Shown here one piece after another: positions 10,148-22,468 of a stretch of 64,000 nucleotides of DNA. Location: positions 248,001 through 312,000 of the forward strand of contig JAFEKR010000025.1 of assembly GCA_019022495.1 (NCBI GenBank), given 5' to 3'. The position numbers and the translations under genes were made by a program. A model generated the notes under the pieces. The model was not told where the DNA came from. It ran no database searches and saw nothing but the letters and a program-made list of their open reading frames with translations. This stretch comes from Epichloe hybrida. Taxonomy: Eukaryota; Ascomycota; Sordariomycetes; Hypocreales; Clavicipitaceae. Within the stretch, counting starts at the first letter, position 1. The number at the start of each line of letters is the position of its first letter.

Positions 10148-12195
10148 GGTTCTTGACCAAGGAGAAGAAAGAAATTGATAGATTTGATTTCCTTCTCCTT
10201 GCTCGGACGTAGTTCTATGCCGCGTGCAGAAACCGTTGTGCTTGATTGATATATGGCGTAGCTGGAGGATGGTTGGTTTGTGGTGCAGGCAAAGCTAAAG
10301 GGAGGGAAGTGGAAGAGGGAAAAGATTAGCAGGCCGTGCTGGCCCTGTTGGGTAAGACGGAGCCAACTTCGACGGCGGTGGCCCAAACAAGGGCAGCCAA
10401 GGGAGGGAGGGGGCCGTAGCCTGTACGTGGCAGTAGCTGAGTGTCTTCGTTCTTGTAATGGCACGCTTTCATCAATGGAAGTTCCTAATACAGGAGTCCT
10501 AACACTCTGTTTGCTGAATGCAATGCTTCATTCGTACTGTCTCCCCCGCTCTGTTCTCTGCCCCTCGCTTTTGCCCTGCCAAGGATGACCCGAGGGAAAT
10601 TGGTTTCCTGGGAGAAGGCAAAGCTACCTGACACTGGCACTTCAAGTGGTTGGAGTCGAAGTGGATCGTGCTGCGCTGCGGAGTGCATGGAGCAAGCCTT
10701 CTTCTGTTCCTGCCATAAAACTTTGATACAATACCTGTCTAATTTTTTACGGGTAAGCCGCAATACCTCCCTTGCGAAGCCCATCCCGTACAAAGTCGAA
10801 ATCTGTTGAGGGTTTGGCCGAGCGAATGGTCAGCATTCCTATGTTGGAGACACCAGCTTCCACCCCACGCTCGTCCTTGCAGACCACCACCCGATTTTTC
10901 ACAACTTGGCATGCATGGGGCTCTTGTCAGAACACTTGTCAACCGGTTGAACCCAATTGGCACCAGACTCGAGAATTTTCTCTTCTACTTTGTCCGGATG
11001 TCCGGAGTAACTCGGTTTCTCTATGCTTGCAGTGTCGCGATGTTATTATTGATGCCCTTGATGATGCGGTCCACTTCGGCGACGTACAGTCGGACTATTC
11101 ACGACTCGGTTGCCTGTATCCTCCAATTCAGAAGTGATCACCGGCTCGTCGACCAGTATGGATGTCGACTCTGGTCTCCAGTTGTACAAGATCGCGCAGG
11201 GCATGTTACTGCGCTTGCCTCTGAAAAGTGCTGGTCACAGTTGGTACACCATCTCTGAAAGGACTGTGAGGCTATCTATCATATGTACTAACAGGCATTA
11301 CTTACTAATATATTAATACTAAGTAAGTGAGTATATATTCTTCCTATTCACATCCAGTATTAAATCATGCCCGTATCATAGTTCAATACTGAAGAGTATC
11401 CTTGAATCCTTATATTCTATGTTTGAAGTGCTATATCTTTGGATTATTATGACCCTTGGTGGGATACAATAGTCCGTACTTCGTACACCGTAGCCATTCC
11501 AGATGTGGACAAACCTTTTTTTATATGAAAACAAAGCCACTCAGACGAACTGATCTTTCAGCAAATATCCAGTGAAGCGCCTGATTGACTTGACAGGGTC
11601 CAATACGTTGCTTGGGACATGGCTATCCTGGGCAACTCTGAAAAAAGGGATGACATGTCGACATGAATGCGACTTACCTTTTGATCTTGACCCATAGTCT
11701 CTCTTTTCAATGAAGCTTGGAAGCGATTACAAAAAAAAGCGCCCTGGAACTCAACTTCAACAGCCCATGGTTTGTAAAGGGGTCAAATCTACGTGAGAAG
11801 CTATGTGGGACGAAACATCATAACAGTAATCGCAGACATTCGCAGGGTATTATGCCGAGGGAGCCCAACATCTTCCAGATTATCTAGCTGTCTTGTGTTG
11901 GAGAATTAGCGTGAGACACAATCCGCTAGGCATACAAGATCGTCTTGGGCACATATAAGGAAGTATTCGGTTGAATATTTGAGGCCAAAGGGTCTGTCTG
12001 GCTAGGGGAAAGGACCAACTAGTCAGTGTACCCGAAAAAGACGTCGAGGTGAGAATTGATATGGGCTCTAGCAACGCTGCAGGATAGGAAGATGGCATCG
12101 CGGGGCTATATCAGACTGATTCAGACACATGCATACATAATACCTACTCAGCTCCGTGAGCCGCGAACGGTGTGCAGCAAATGTTTCGACTTGCC

Positions 12196-12232
12196 GATGC
12201 GAATGATGCGAATGATGCGAATGATGCGAATG
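12196..12232. repeat. 9-bp microsatellite (GATGCGAAT)n
   Basis: Four perfect units in tandem. Confidence 0.8.
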
Positions 12233-12741
12233 TGGACACCATGTCACTCATAAGGTCGCACCGAATTTATGTAGAATGGGATTGTTTCCATGTCGGATGG
12301 GTTCCTCTGCAGAAAGGCAACAAGGAAACCAAGCGGCGGGCGCTAGGACGGGGCAGGTGCACTGGGTGCACTGGGCCTATGTACATGTAGCACTGTTGAG
12401 TGTTGACAGACATTATGCCGTCATCGTGAGAAGTTGAGACCCAATAATAGTGCTTCAACCCCTGCGTAGCTGCAGTGCAAGAAGGTCCAGTGGATCATCA
12501 GGGCTGTTCATGTTCAGCAACCTTGCTCATAGTCTCACTTGATAAGAGACATGATCACGCTCTGCATGCAGCATGGCTGGCGGACAATTATTATCAAGAG
12601 TCTCGACATGCAAACGCGGATCAGCTACTCCGCAGCTTACCACAAATGAATTGGATGGGCCGATGGCAAGTCGGCGGGGAACACCAGAAGATGAAGACAC
12701 ACCGATTGACGGCTTTAGCACGTACATAATCGACGCTGTGG

Positions 12742-12749
12742 TATAAAAG
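12742..12749 (+). promoter_or_regulatory. possible TATA box for the metalloprotease gene
   Basis: TATAAAAG, followed by C-rich and CT-rich tracts. It is 670 bp upstream of the ATG at 13421, which would imply a long leader or a leader intron. Confidence 0.3.
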
Positions 12750-13420
12750 TGGTGTCAAAGACGTCCGTAAACGCTCTCCACTCGCGACACGCCCCCCCCC
12801 CCCTTCCCTTCCGTTGCCCCGGTGCTCCGTATTCTTGTGCCCCATCCACCCCTCCATCTCCCTAGTGCTGTTCGAACTAAAAGCTTGGCAGCCGCTTTAC
12901 ATACGAGGAGGCAACAACCTGCCATTCCAAGATTGAACCTACCCGAACAAGGCTGGCAGCTTGCTCTTGACCCGTCTTCCTTGTTCCGATGCCCCTTTGG
13001 TAATTAAATGGGCCATCCACGTTGCTAAGCCCTGCTTTCTTCTCTCTTTCTTTCTGTCAACGCCAATTCCTTCGTTTTTCTCTCTCATGTGCACTGATTG
13101 CATTCACTTAAGAACCTACGCAGATTCAGCTACGTAGATCGTTTAGGTCGAGAGAGTTGCGGAGCTGCGCTGCCGTCTGCTACTGATCGACAACAGTTCC
13201 GATCTCGATCGCTGTCGAAACACGTTCGCTCTCCCCAAAACAAACCCCTCGGTACTCGGCTTTCGTGGCCAATTCATCTCTTTAATCACGATTCTTTACT
13301 CTTCGATCTCGGCGGGCCGACAATTGCTTCCTCCTGCACAACCCTACCTGACACGACAGGCCGCCCGAAGCTGCTCGAGAGGACGCGGCACGGCCGGTCT
13401 GCCACAACATATCATCCATC

Positions 13421-15996
13421 ATGGCCCCAACATTCCTCAAAGAGCTGCGTCGTCGTTCCAGGGCAAGCTTTCGAACCGACAACTCCACCGATACGTCTAG
13501 TGATGGAACCACCAGTCAGGGCACCTCGCCGTCAAGTGGCTCCGTAACTCCTCCGTCGGTCGGTCATCAGTCCGATCCCGCGCTCAATCTTCAAATAAAA
13601 TCGTCCGACACGTCGCAGAGAATTCAGAAACCGGTCGCTTCCCAGTCCCAACCCACGTTGTCTCCTGCCCGTAGTAGCAGCAGGCATAGCGTTTCTGGCA
13701 TGTCTGGCCTTGGTGCTCCTCCTGTCAATGGACGAAGCATACCGTTGTCGCGATATGCCCCGCGCATTCACAATATCTCGGAAAATTCATGGGTCAGTAC
13801 ATTTCCTCACACTCTGCAACGTGGCACGGATGGTCTATGGTTGCGCATTCTCTGCTGTGCAGATTCGTGCTCCAAACATGTTTGACCTGCTTTGACGTGC
13901 GTTGTTTTCACTCTCATGCTGAAACTCCCTGTTAGGTTTATCAAAAGATTCTTCTTCTACATGGTTCCATTGGCGAGCCCGGAAAGTCTTTGGTTGATGG
14001 CACTGTTGTCGTGAGTCGATACGACGATAGTTTTCCTACCATCAGTTGGCCGGTCTGTGAATCTCGCTTCAAAGCGTTGGTCTACTTACAGCCGGGGCCA
14101 AACAAATTCAGAATCGACTTTTCTAGCCCTAAGCTCGCAAACAGCTCCTCTACTAACCCCATACACGCCTCTTATTTGACCATTCATATGATACCAGCAA
14201 TGAATGCCCCTCCTTTGCAACTGGCCATCATCGTTGGAAAGGACTCGCCAGAGACATTCGACGCACCGCCAGCTCGGGTGGAGAAAGAGGGCAATGGACT
14301 GGACACGGCAGTCAGGAAGTTCCGAATGGCGGCGTATCTTTGGCAGGCGTTCACAGCAGAGCAAATGTGGAGGCACAAGTTGGGCCGAAGAAGCTTTCGT
14401 TATGAGGAGGAGTGGGTTATGGGAACCGCCAGTCATCGAGACGCGGAAGATGGTACAATGCGCTCCGAGGCCAGAGTCCACGTTATACGGTCGGATAAGA
14501 CTGTTGCTGAGATTCGCGATCTCCACAAAGCTCAGGCTCTCGACGAAGCGACTGAGAAGAACTCGCTATTCAAATTGGCTGTGGACGCAGTCGAAGCGCA
14601 TTTCAATGCTCCTCCAGGCCAAAAGAATTATGTCGCGGCGCTTTTCATGGATACACATTGGGACCCTCAGAACAGGGTCGTTGCCGGTCATGCAGCATTG
14701 GGTGGAAGTGCAGGCGATTTGCAACTATCGGTATTTGGGTCTCATTGTTTGCACAGCTATCCCTCCAACTTCGAGGAGGTGGTGCCGGCATTTACAGATT
14801 GCACCCCCATCGATACAAGCTACGTTGCGAACGAAAACAATGAGGCCGGAAGCTCCTGGGAAGCAGCAAACCTTGGCATTGGAGCTCATTTGCACGAGAC
14901 TGGGCACCTGTTTGGTTGTCCGCATCAAGAATCTGGTGTCATGCAGAAAGACTATGTTGTTTTCAATCGATCCTTTGTTCCGCGAGAAGCATACTCGACA
15001 AGGACGAGATCAAAAGGTGGCTTAGTACAGCAAGGAGATGAGTGCGGGTGGCACCGCCTCGACTGCCTACGCTTTCGGAGCCATCCCGCCTTCAGGCTAC
15101 CCAATGATCCCCCATTGAATGCAGACGACGGCGTTCAGGCCTTTGCTACCGAAGGCGGTACGATCCTTGCCATGGCCGCAACTGGAATATCATTCGTGGA
15201 AATTCTCAGTGGCGGAGATGACGTCTGCCATGCGTGGCTAGAGTACACCACAGAAAACGGCCCAGTACAGCGCCAGCTAGCATTCACCGAGCGGGACTTG
15301 CGGGCACGGTTGCCCGAGGCCAAACGCAAAGGACGCATGTCGATATCGATCAAGTCGCATGGTGGCGGCTCTCTAACTGTTGATGACTTTGAAGAATTCA
15401 CATCCAAGGGATTCATGGTGAAATTAGGAGGCAGCAAGATGGCTTCCAGAAGCCAAGTGCTTGGCGCCGCGAAGATCGATGGCTGCGAGAAGCAAGACTT
15501 GATATTCACAAGTGCCGTGAAACACGACAAGGTCATGTCACAAGTCATTGCCTATCGCAATGCCGCTCTCCACGGTCTCGAGTTTGTCTATGACGACAAC
15601 ACCACTCAATTGATAGGCGAGAAAAGAGAGGGTGATGCCAAACAGGTTTTTGAATTTGGTAAGATGTCTCCACTTCTGCAAGACTACAAATTTGGCTCCT
15701 AACAAATGCACAGATGTTCGCCGTGGTGAATATTTGAGCGGACTGCTGGTCAGAGCGGGATCCCGTATAGAAGGCATCCAAATATTGACCAGCCTGGGAA
15801 GGAAGTCGCCTGTATTTGGCAATGCTTATGGCGGGTCTGCGTATGTCCAGCCCTGCTTCATGACGAATTTGCTTCTGGGACTGACAATGGCTTCTGCAGT
15901 CACAACGTAATACCGCCTCGCGGATACAGCATATGTGGTGTCTCAGGCTCATGCGGGTCATGGGTTCATAACCTTGCTGTTCTAATCAAGCGATGA
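13421..15996 (+). CDS. zinc metalloprotease (YIL108W-like) with C-terminal jacalin-like domain, four exons
   Basis: Exons are 13421-13792, 13936-15658, 15714-15840 and 15900-15996, all with GT-AG introns that keep frame, giving 772 residues. Residues 1-120 are a Ser/Thr-rich, probably disordered leader. The catalytic region carries HETGHLFGCPH at residues 444-454, a full HEXXHxxGxxH zinc motif (His444, Glu445, His448, His454), matching the putative zinc metalloproteinase family of yeast YIL108W. From about residue 650 the sequence reads as a jacalin-like beta-prism lectin fold, ending with GYSICGVSGSCGSWVHNLAV. The last two introns fall inside this lectin part, so reading only the long exon loses it. 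No signal peptide is seen, which argues for an intracellular enzyme. The substrate is unknown. Confidence 0.85.
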
Positions 15997-17266
15997 GTCG
16001 ACGTCATGTTCCTTGCCACCGTTTGTCGTTTTTACCCTCCTAACGATCCAGGCCGGCCTCTGTCATTCATAAACCCGGGGGGGATTTCACGGCATGAATA
16101 AATCAGTACGAGGGCAAATATTATTTGTTTTATAACTTGGCATGGCAACAAGGCGTTGGAAGGATGTTCCTATTTGGCTGCGATTCTTGTTCTCTCTCGT
16201 TTGAAGCCGGCAATGGACACGATCGAGACTACATACAACATGATGGCATTGTGACCGGGTTTCTTTGTCAAGTAGACCTCGTAGCTAGCGCTTTGACAGA
16301 GCTGCATATTAGTGAGAAATAATGTTAAGGCGGTAATACAGACATATCACCAGGTGTATCATTAGGTACATGATGGTTTGCTTCAAGCTCAGGGATGCCG
16401 AATATTTCGATAACGGTGAAGCGAGCAATCCGAGAGCTAGGGGGTTCCGCTGTATGTACACATACATAAGAACATGAACACCGGTAGACGACTACATGTG
16501 AATGGCTCGACTCCTCCGTCTTGGCGTTTCCGGCAGTGGGCGAATGCGGAGAAATGCCCCGGTTGGCTTGAGGGCGATGCAAACAACCTAGCAAACCGGG
16601 GATACGCGCGCGTACTATTTTAGCGCGGGAAGCATATGTACATGTAATGCCGTGAAGTTATCAAGCCCGGTCAAACCCGGATTTCAGCTGAACGTACGAG
16701 CAACCCTTGGGATTGGTTTTTTTTTTTTTTTTTTTTTTTTTGTGGGGAGGGGAGGGAACATCTTGCGTCTTGGACTGCAAAATATTCTTCTTGGCTATCC
16801 TTCCAACTCGAAGTTGGCATCTGGGAGTAGAAGAGGTACGTGCCTATGCAGGTATCGATACTTTTATGAATGATGACGGCATACCCACGGGACAACCCAC
16901 GGGACAACCCACTGGACAGCCCACTGGACAACCACCAATCCAGTCACCCACCGCCCCCTGCTGGCCCGAGAAAAAAAAAACAGGGTCACGAGCTTTGCAG
17001 CCATCAGCCATCAGCCATCAGCCCTCGTCATCGTTCAACCTACCTTGATAAAACTGACTACCTCCTGCCATCCCACCCGACTGGCTTCTATTCACCTTCC
17101 TCTTCCTACCCATTATTCCCCGGCCTGGAATCCTGTTCTCTCGCCTGCGTGTTGAACTCCAGATACCAGATACCTCTGCGAAGTCGAGTAAATTTACCGC
17201 TCGCGTACCGACTCTACACCTGGCCCCAGTTGGAGCTCGTCGATTTGTCTCTTTATTGCAACGATC
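15997..17266. other. intergenic region with promoter of CHO1
   Basis: It holds a T25 tract (16717-16741), a 12-bp minisatellite (16884-16931) and CT-rich DNA leading to the CHO1 start. No gene was recognised in 16000-16850. Confidence 0.4.
16884..16931. repeat. 12-bp minisatellite (CCCACGGGACAA)4
   Basis: Four tandem units, the last two with ACTGGACA variants. It lies about 340 bp upstream of the CHO1 start codon, so it is in the promoter. Confidence 0.75.
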
Positions 17267-18284
17267 ATGTCGAAACGAAGCAGCGTCAACTCTTTGAGTG
17301 CGAACGGCGAGATGAGCAAAGCTGTCAGAAGCTCCCATCAGCCTGGTAAGAACACTGTTGTATCCTCGCTGACACTCGCCCGCTGACACTCGCCCGCTGA
17401 CACTCGCCCGCTTGCGTAGCTATTGACAAGCAGAAGACGTTACTCTCCGCCGATGTGGGACACTTCTCTCTCGTACGGGCGATGCACCTCGCTGATCTCA
17501 TCACATTAATGAATGGTAAGACTCGATGTATCATTGGCGGGGGGGGCTTGGCTACATCGAAAGCTATGCTACATTCGATTCAAACAGGCTGTGCAAAATC
17601 TAGTCGCTAACTGTCCGTGGTTTCGCGACTAGGCTTTTGTGGCGTCATGTCCATTTTCTCGTCTCTACGATACTGTCTCGGCGACACGCGCTCATATGGC
17701 AATGTCTGGCTTGCACTGGCTTTCCTACCGTTTGGACTGTTTTTCGATTTCTTCGACGGCAGGGTTGCCCGCTGGAGAAACAAGAGCAGTCTCATGGGTC
17801 AAGAGCTAGACTCCTTGGCAGACTTGGTATATATTAACCCAGACCAATCGACTGCAGTGCTTCCCGCGACAGAACGAAGAAGCGTAATTAATACTGATGA
17901 CAACTCATCGTCTAGATATCTTTCGGGGTTGCGCCCGCCATGATAGCTTTTACTTTAGGATGTCGCTCTAGACTTGACACCGTCGGGCTCACATTTTTCG
18001 TCTTGTGCGGCTTGACTCGCCTGGCTCGTTTCAACGTCACCGTCGCGGTGCTTCCCAAAGACGCAACAGGCAAAAGCAAAGTCTTTGAGGGAACCCCGAT
18101 CCCTACATCTCTCTTCTTGGATGGCGTCATGGCATACTGGGTCTACAACCGCTGGATACTTGAAGACCTACCTTTCGGCACCTTGTTTGAGGGCTCAGCG
18201 CTGGAATTCCACCCCGTGGTCCTGCTGTTCATGATACACGGCTGCCTGATGACGAGCAAGACGATTCGCATCCCCAAGCCTTAA
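17267..18284 (+). CDS. CHO1: CDP-diacylglycerol-serine O-phosphatidyltransferase (phosphatidylserine synthase)
   Basis: It makes phosphatidylserine from CDP-diacylglycerol and serine in the ER membrane, at the head of the CDP-DAG route to PE and PC. Exons are 17267-17345, 17420-17515, 17633-17826 and 17916-18284; all introns are GT-AG and the join gives 245 residues, near the size of yeast Cho1. The CDP-alcohol phosphotransferase signature is complete: D100-G101, A104-R105, G114, D118, D122, spaced DG-x2-AR-x8-G-x3-D-x3-D. Hydrophobic segments follow ([12 protein letters not shown] before the motif; [13 protein letters not shown] and [17 protein letters not shown] after it). The conserved SFGVAPA follows directly after the last splice junction, confirming it. 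The start was chosen as the first ATG that splices into the conserved part; the N-terminus is short and Ser-rich. Confidence 0.93.
17367..17408. repeat. 14-bp tandem repeat inside CHO1 intron 1
   Basis: CGCTGACACTCGCC occurs three times in a row without change, ending 11 bp before the acceptor AG. It fills most of a 74-bp intron, including where the branch point should be. Confidence 0.85.
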
Positions 18285-19454
18285 ATTTCCACGGCGCATT
18301 GAGCTCCGTGATATTCACTCTCGTTTCATCGCACCCTGCGATCGTCAAGTCGCAAAAACAAGCACTGCCAAGTACCTTTGCGTTATTTTCTATCACCAGA
18401 CGGCGAGAATCAGAAAAGAGGTCTAGGTACCGGTGCTGCATCGAAATACTCAAGTGCATGACATTGACATTCAACTGCCCATCGAATAGGATTCTGGAGG
18501 GATATGTCGTGGTGCAAATCAATCCTTTCTGCACATAATCCGGGAAGGGGCGGCGATCGGCGAGCAGAATCATTACACAACATCGTTGGGCTCCAAAGGG
18601 AGGCCTGGACAGTCTTGGACAGAAGTTATGTGAGATTGGCGGCAGTATTTTCAGCATAGGTAGCTCCCAGTTCAGCTAACGGGAGTACAAATTTTGATAC
18701 CCCGATAAAACGTCTCATCAAAAATTCCCAGTGAATGTGCAAAGGTGGTGGTGCTCTATTGGCAGCATCGAAAGTTACCCTACAGCAAAGACAGATGGTG
18801 CGTGTTTGCACTGCAGTGCACAGTTACAAATACAAGATGCTCAAAAGAAAATCATCCCATTCGATATTATTTGGCAAGGTCGATACAAGAAATCCACGGT
18901 GTCCTTCATACGTCTTTACGGACTGCAAGTTATTGTCAAGTGCAATGTGTAAGTTACTAAGCATGCACTGAGCGATAATTATAAGCGATAGATGACCATG
19001 CATCTTTCACAGCGTAATATGAAAGTAAATTGATGATCAAGTAAGGAAAATACAGACGTAAACGGTATTCGTGCATGGACAAAAAAAGGAAGTTACTCAA
19101 TGAAAAAGGCCTCTCGAATCCATCTTACAACAACCCAAACAAGCGAATTGCTTAACGCTGTATCCAAACGAGTTCGAACGCAAGCCTGTGCAGATTGTGT
19201 CTCTCTTCCCAGGATTGCACGGGCGTCAAGTTGACTTTCGCATGTAGAAATGAGGCATTAGTCGTGAGGTTGTCGACTGGCCATAGAAATGCGAACGTCA
19301 AGCCAAGGAGATCGGGACTGCATGGGCCATGTGTACGACCAACGGGGCCAAGGGCACCAAGGAAAAGAGAAAGGAAATAAAGCAGTTCAGTAAACGCTTG
19401 CCAACAATATCCTCGCTCAAAGCAGGAATGATGGCATCACTTCAGGCGCGAAAA
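18285..19454. other. intergenic region between convergent CHO1 and SLM1
   Basis: Both flanking genes end here, so it should hold two 3' UTRs. It is moderately AT-rich with no convincing frame, repeat or RNA gene. Confidence 0.4.
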
Positions 19455-22400
19455 TCAAGGGGAGGCAACGCTGCTGCCCTTAGGGTAACGTCCAGGGATT
19501 GGCAAGTTAGAGATGGTTGCGACACTGTCAGTCCGGGGATCCGTAATTCTGTTCACTGGGACAATTTCGCCAACCGGAGTTGCAGATGGAGAGACATGAT
19601 CCGCGACATCCGCCTCAGGAACTGCCAGGAGGGCCAGCTCTCGCTTAGTCTCGGCCCTGGGAATATTGTTGGATGTCAGGGATGTCAATGGAATTGGCTG
19701 AATGTTCTCATCCTGCTCAGCACTGCTCGTTTCATGATTCTCGCCATCGGTTGCACTTGGGTTCGCGGCTGTTGTATCAGCTCCAGCAACGGAAATACGT
19801 TGAGATGCATTATTTAAAGCTTGTGGAGATGCAGCGTCTGCACCATTTGGGTTCTTCGGCTCGTCGTCTCGATGGATTGGAACTCCAACTACAGCTCCAG
19901 TGAAGTAGCCACCATCCCGATGCGCCTGGTTGGATACAGGCTCGCTCGTATACGGGTTGATGCCGTCGTGGTGTGCCTGCTCATTGGCGATGGCAGCCTG
20001 AGAAGGCATGTTCTCCATCGGAGTCTGATTAGTGCCTCCGTATCCCATATGGTTCTCCTGATTTTGCTGAAAATGCTGCTCTTCATGTCCGGCCGTATAT
20101 GCCGCTACAGGCAGGGAGCCGGCAGCTGCGTGATCTAGTGTATCCGCAGCATGATCCTGTTGGCCAGAGCTTACACTAGATGCGGATTGTGGCGCCTGTA
20201 AGCCACGCTGTGCGTTGATTTGAAGGTCTGATGGAAACCGCCCACCTGGTTGAGGTCGTCGAGGAGCCATTTCTTCTCGCGGCTCCGGATTTATGGCCAT
20301 CTGATTAGCAGCAAATGGTTCCTCGTCATCTTCATCGATTCCATCGCTGCTCACTGACCGGCGAGATGACCGACTAAGGCTTCGAGAGTGTGTTCGCACA
20401 AACCGAGAACGCTCCTCGGGAGTTTTTTCCGTCAAAGCCTTGATGTCTTCGTACCAGGCCATCATCGTATCGTGACTTTCGGCGCGGAATACCCAGGTAT
20501 GTCCGCGATGCATCGTCCCAGTTTGCCTCCCCTTAAGAACAAACTTGTTTGACGAACCTCCCTCAGTGGAGTGGGAGCCAAGTTTTTGCTCAGGCAGGTA
20601 TAGAGACATGATGGGTGCTTGGGCCTTGTCCGCAGATTTAAACTCGTGAAGATGAGTGGTTGAAAGCACGTACCTAAAAAAGCGTCAGGTCAACTGCGGT
20701 GCTTACTTTTCAGGTGTTGAAGCAGTACAGTTTGCAGTACAAAAGGCAATCAAGGGAAATTCCAACATGATTCCAATACATTTGTAAACAACTTACCATC
20801 CGGCGGTGTAACTCTTCAAATATTTGCTCTTGCGTTCAAGCAATCCAGCCCGAATTTCCTGGGCCGAAATATGATCCTGACCTGGGTAATGAATTTGATC
20901 GGCGCTACGCATTGGAATCGTGGGGTCAACAATCTGGTCTTCATGGGTCACGAAATGAATCCACTCCTGGTCTTTGGGCATGGCAATGGGACCTTCGCGA
21001 AGCTCGTCTACTACGGCATATGCGTTGTCTGCTTCGCGCTTGAGAATGCCAGCATAAGCATTATACGCCTTTTGGATTTCTCCAACGACGATGGATTCGA
21101 GCTCGCGACCAGAGCCTTCGAGATTCAGGTAAGCCTATTCGAGTTGACATGATTAGTTTCCAGATTTGCATTGTTTTAGAGCAGCATGCTTCTTTCTTCT
21201 TTCGAGTTCTTAGCCGCGCAACGTGTAACTCTGTTACATTACTCACTTGATGCAGGTAGTTCTCTTCGTCGATCTGACGTTCGACTTGCCGATCAACAGC
21301 CAGACGCATTAAATACGGATCTTGCTTGCCAGTCGTGGATGATGAATCGATCTCGGTTTTGTCAAGCACGTCAGCGAGAGCACGGACTGCTTTGGCCGTG
21401 GCATCCATTTCACGCGCCACAGAATTCTTAAAGTCCCCGGACAAGTGTTTGATTTCTTTGATCTTCTGTTGCAAGTCGCTTCTGAGCCCAGTGAGAGCTA
21501 ATATGACATCCTCTTCAATCTCCTTTGCCTTGTTGGCCTCTTGAATTGCGGCCTTGTTGTAATTGCGCAAGAACTGCAGAGCGTCATCGATACCAGCGGA
21601 TTTGAGAAACTGCGGCGGTGTCGATATGTTGTTTGCAACATTGGCAAGTTTAACCAGAGCTTTTGACCTCTGCTCATAGTGTGATTGAATTTCCCTAAAG
21701 TAGGTGATGACATCTTTTAGAACCTTTCGCCAAGCTAAAAAAAAAACATCAAAAAAAATCCAAGGGTCAGTATGTATGTTCTTTGAGGCATCCTGAAAAA
21801 TGACATGGTGCAAGTTGACAACAGCCGTGAGGGAAACCCTCTCCCATCGTGTAGAGCACCTTGCGTAGATGTGGCTTTTACTCACTTTGGAACCTGGTGG
21901 CAAGAACATCGGTTGGTGTGCCAGACGTAGGAACTGGACAATGAAATGCGCTGTGGGCATCTTCAGGGTCTGAGGCTGAGTGCAAGGCTAGGCTTCGGAC
22001 GCTGCCGGCTCTGTTGCTTCGACGACTGCTGCTGCGTCTGAGGCTGCTGGATCTTCCCATGGATGCCTTCTTTTTCAACGTGTTATTGCGTACGGGGAGT
22101 TGATCGTCATCGCCAGCAACGAAGCTGGTGACTGAAGTAGAGCGCTGCATTGTGGTCACGTTCAGTCTGTAGCTCTCGTCAATGATTGAGCTCCCACGCT
22201 GGCTTGCGTTCCACTCCTCGGTGAATCTGCCTACGCCCACCGCGGGAGAGGGAGAGGGGCTTTTGCTGTCTGTGTAACGTTGGCGCTGATGATGATGCGA
22301 CGGGGGAGGCTGGGAGCCTGCTTGCTGATGCTGGCGAGCCTCGCCTGCTTGTCGCTGCGAGCTCTGTAGTTGACGAAGCGGCAATGAGGAGCTGCGATGG

Positions 22401-22468
22401 GAATTGAGGATGGTGCTAGGAGTACATTGTGACGGGGAGGACACCACGAAGGAGGAATGATGATCCAT
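19455..22468 (-). CDS. SLM1: Slm1/Slm2-type PI(4,5)P2-binding F-BAR/PH protein, four exons
   Basis: Exons are 22468-21886, 21734-21247, 21134-20797 and 20673-19455, phases 1, 0 and 2, giving 875 residues. The N-terminal ~190 residues are Ser/Gln/His-rich and disordered. An F-BAR-like helical region begins at TWRKVLKDVITYFREIQ (just after the first intron) and runs to about residue 440. It is followed by a PH domain at about 455-565 (RAGLLERKSKYLKSYTAGW at its start; HTWVFRAESHDTMMAWYEDI at its end). The third intron splits the PH domain at Trp-Tyr. The C-terminal ~310 residues are low complexity. In yeast, Slm proteins sit at eisosomes, sense PI(4,5)P2 and membrane stress, and recruit and are phosphorylated by TORC2. 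The domain order identifies the family well; the disordered tails carry no further clue. Confidence 0.9.

Larger units (their letters stand above)
10148..13420. promoter_or_regulatory. long divergent intergenic region
   Basis: This lies between the starts of the Whi5-like gene (-) and the metalloprotease gene (+). The part near 11290-11420 is locally AT-rich. There is a 9-bp microsatellite at 12196-12232, a C tract near 12791-12804, a TATA-like box at 12742, and CT-rich tracts near 13030-13090 that resemble a fungal transcription start zone for the gene at 13421. A 59-codon open stretch on the minus strand (10747-10925) is discussed among the rejected items. Confidence 0.4.

Noticed and set aside
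10747..10925. 59-codon open stretch on the minus strand (VVKNRVVVCKDERGVEAGV... ending DGLRKGGIAAYP)
   Set aside because: It reads like real protein but has no start, no convincing splice partner and a stop just upstream; neighbouring frames also look half-coding. Possibly a decayed gene at 10747-11230, but I cannot support it.
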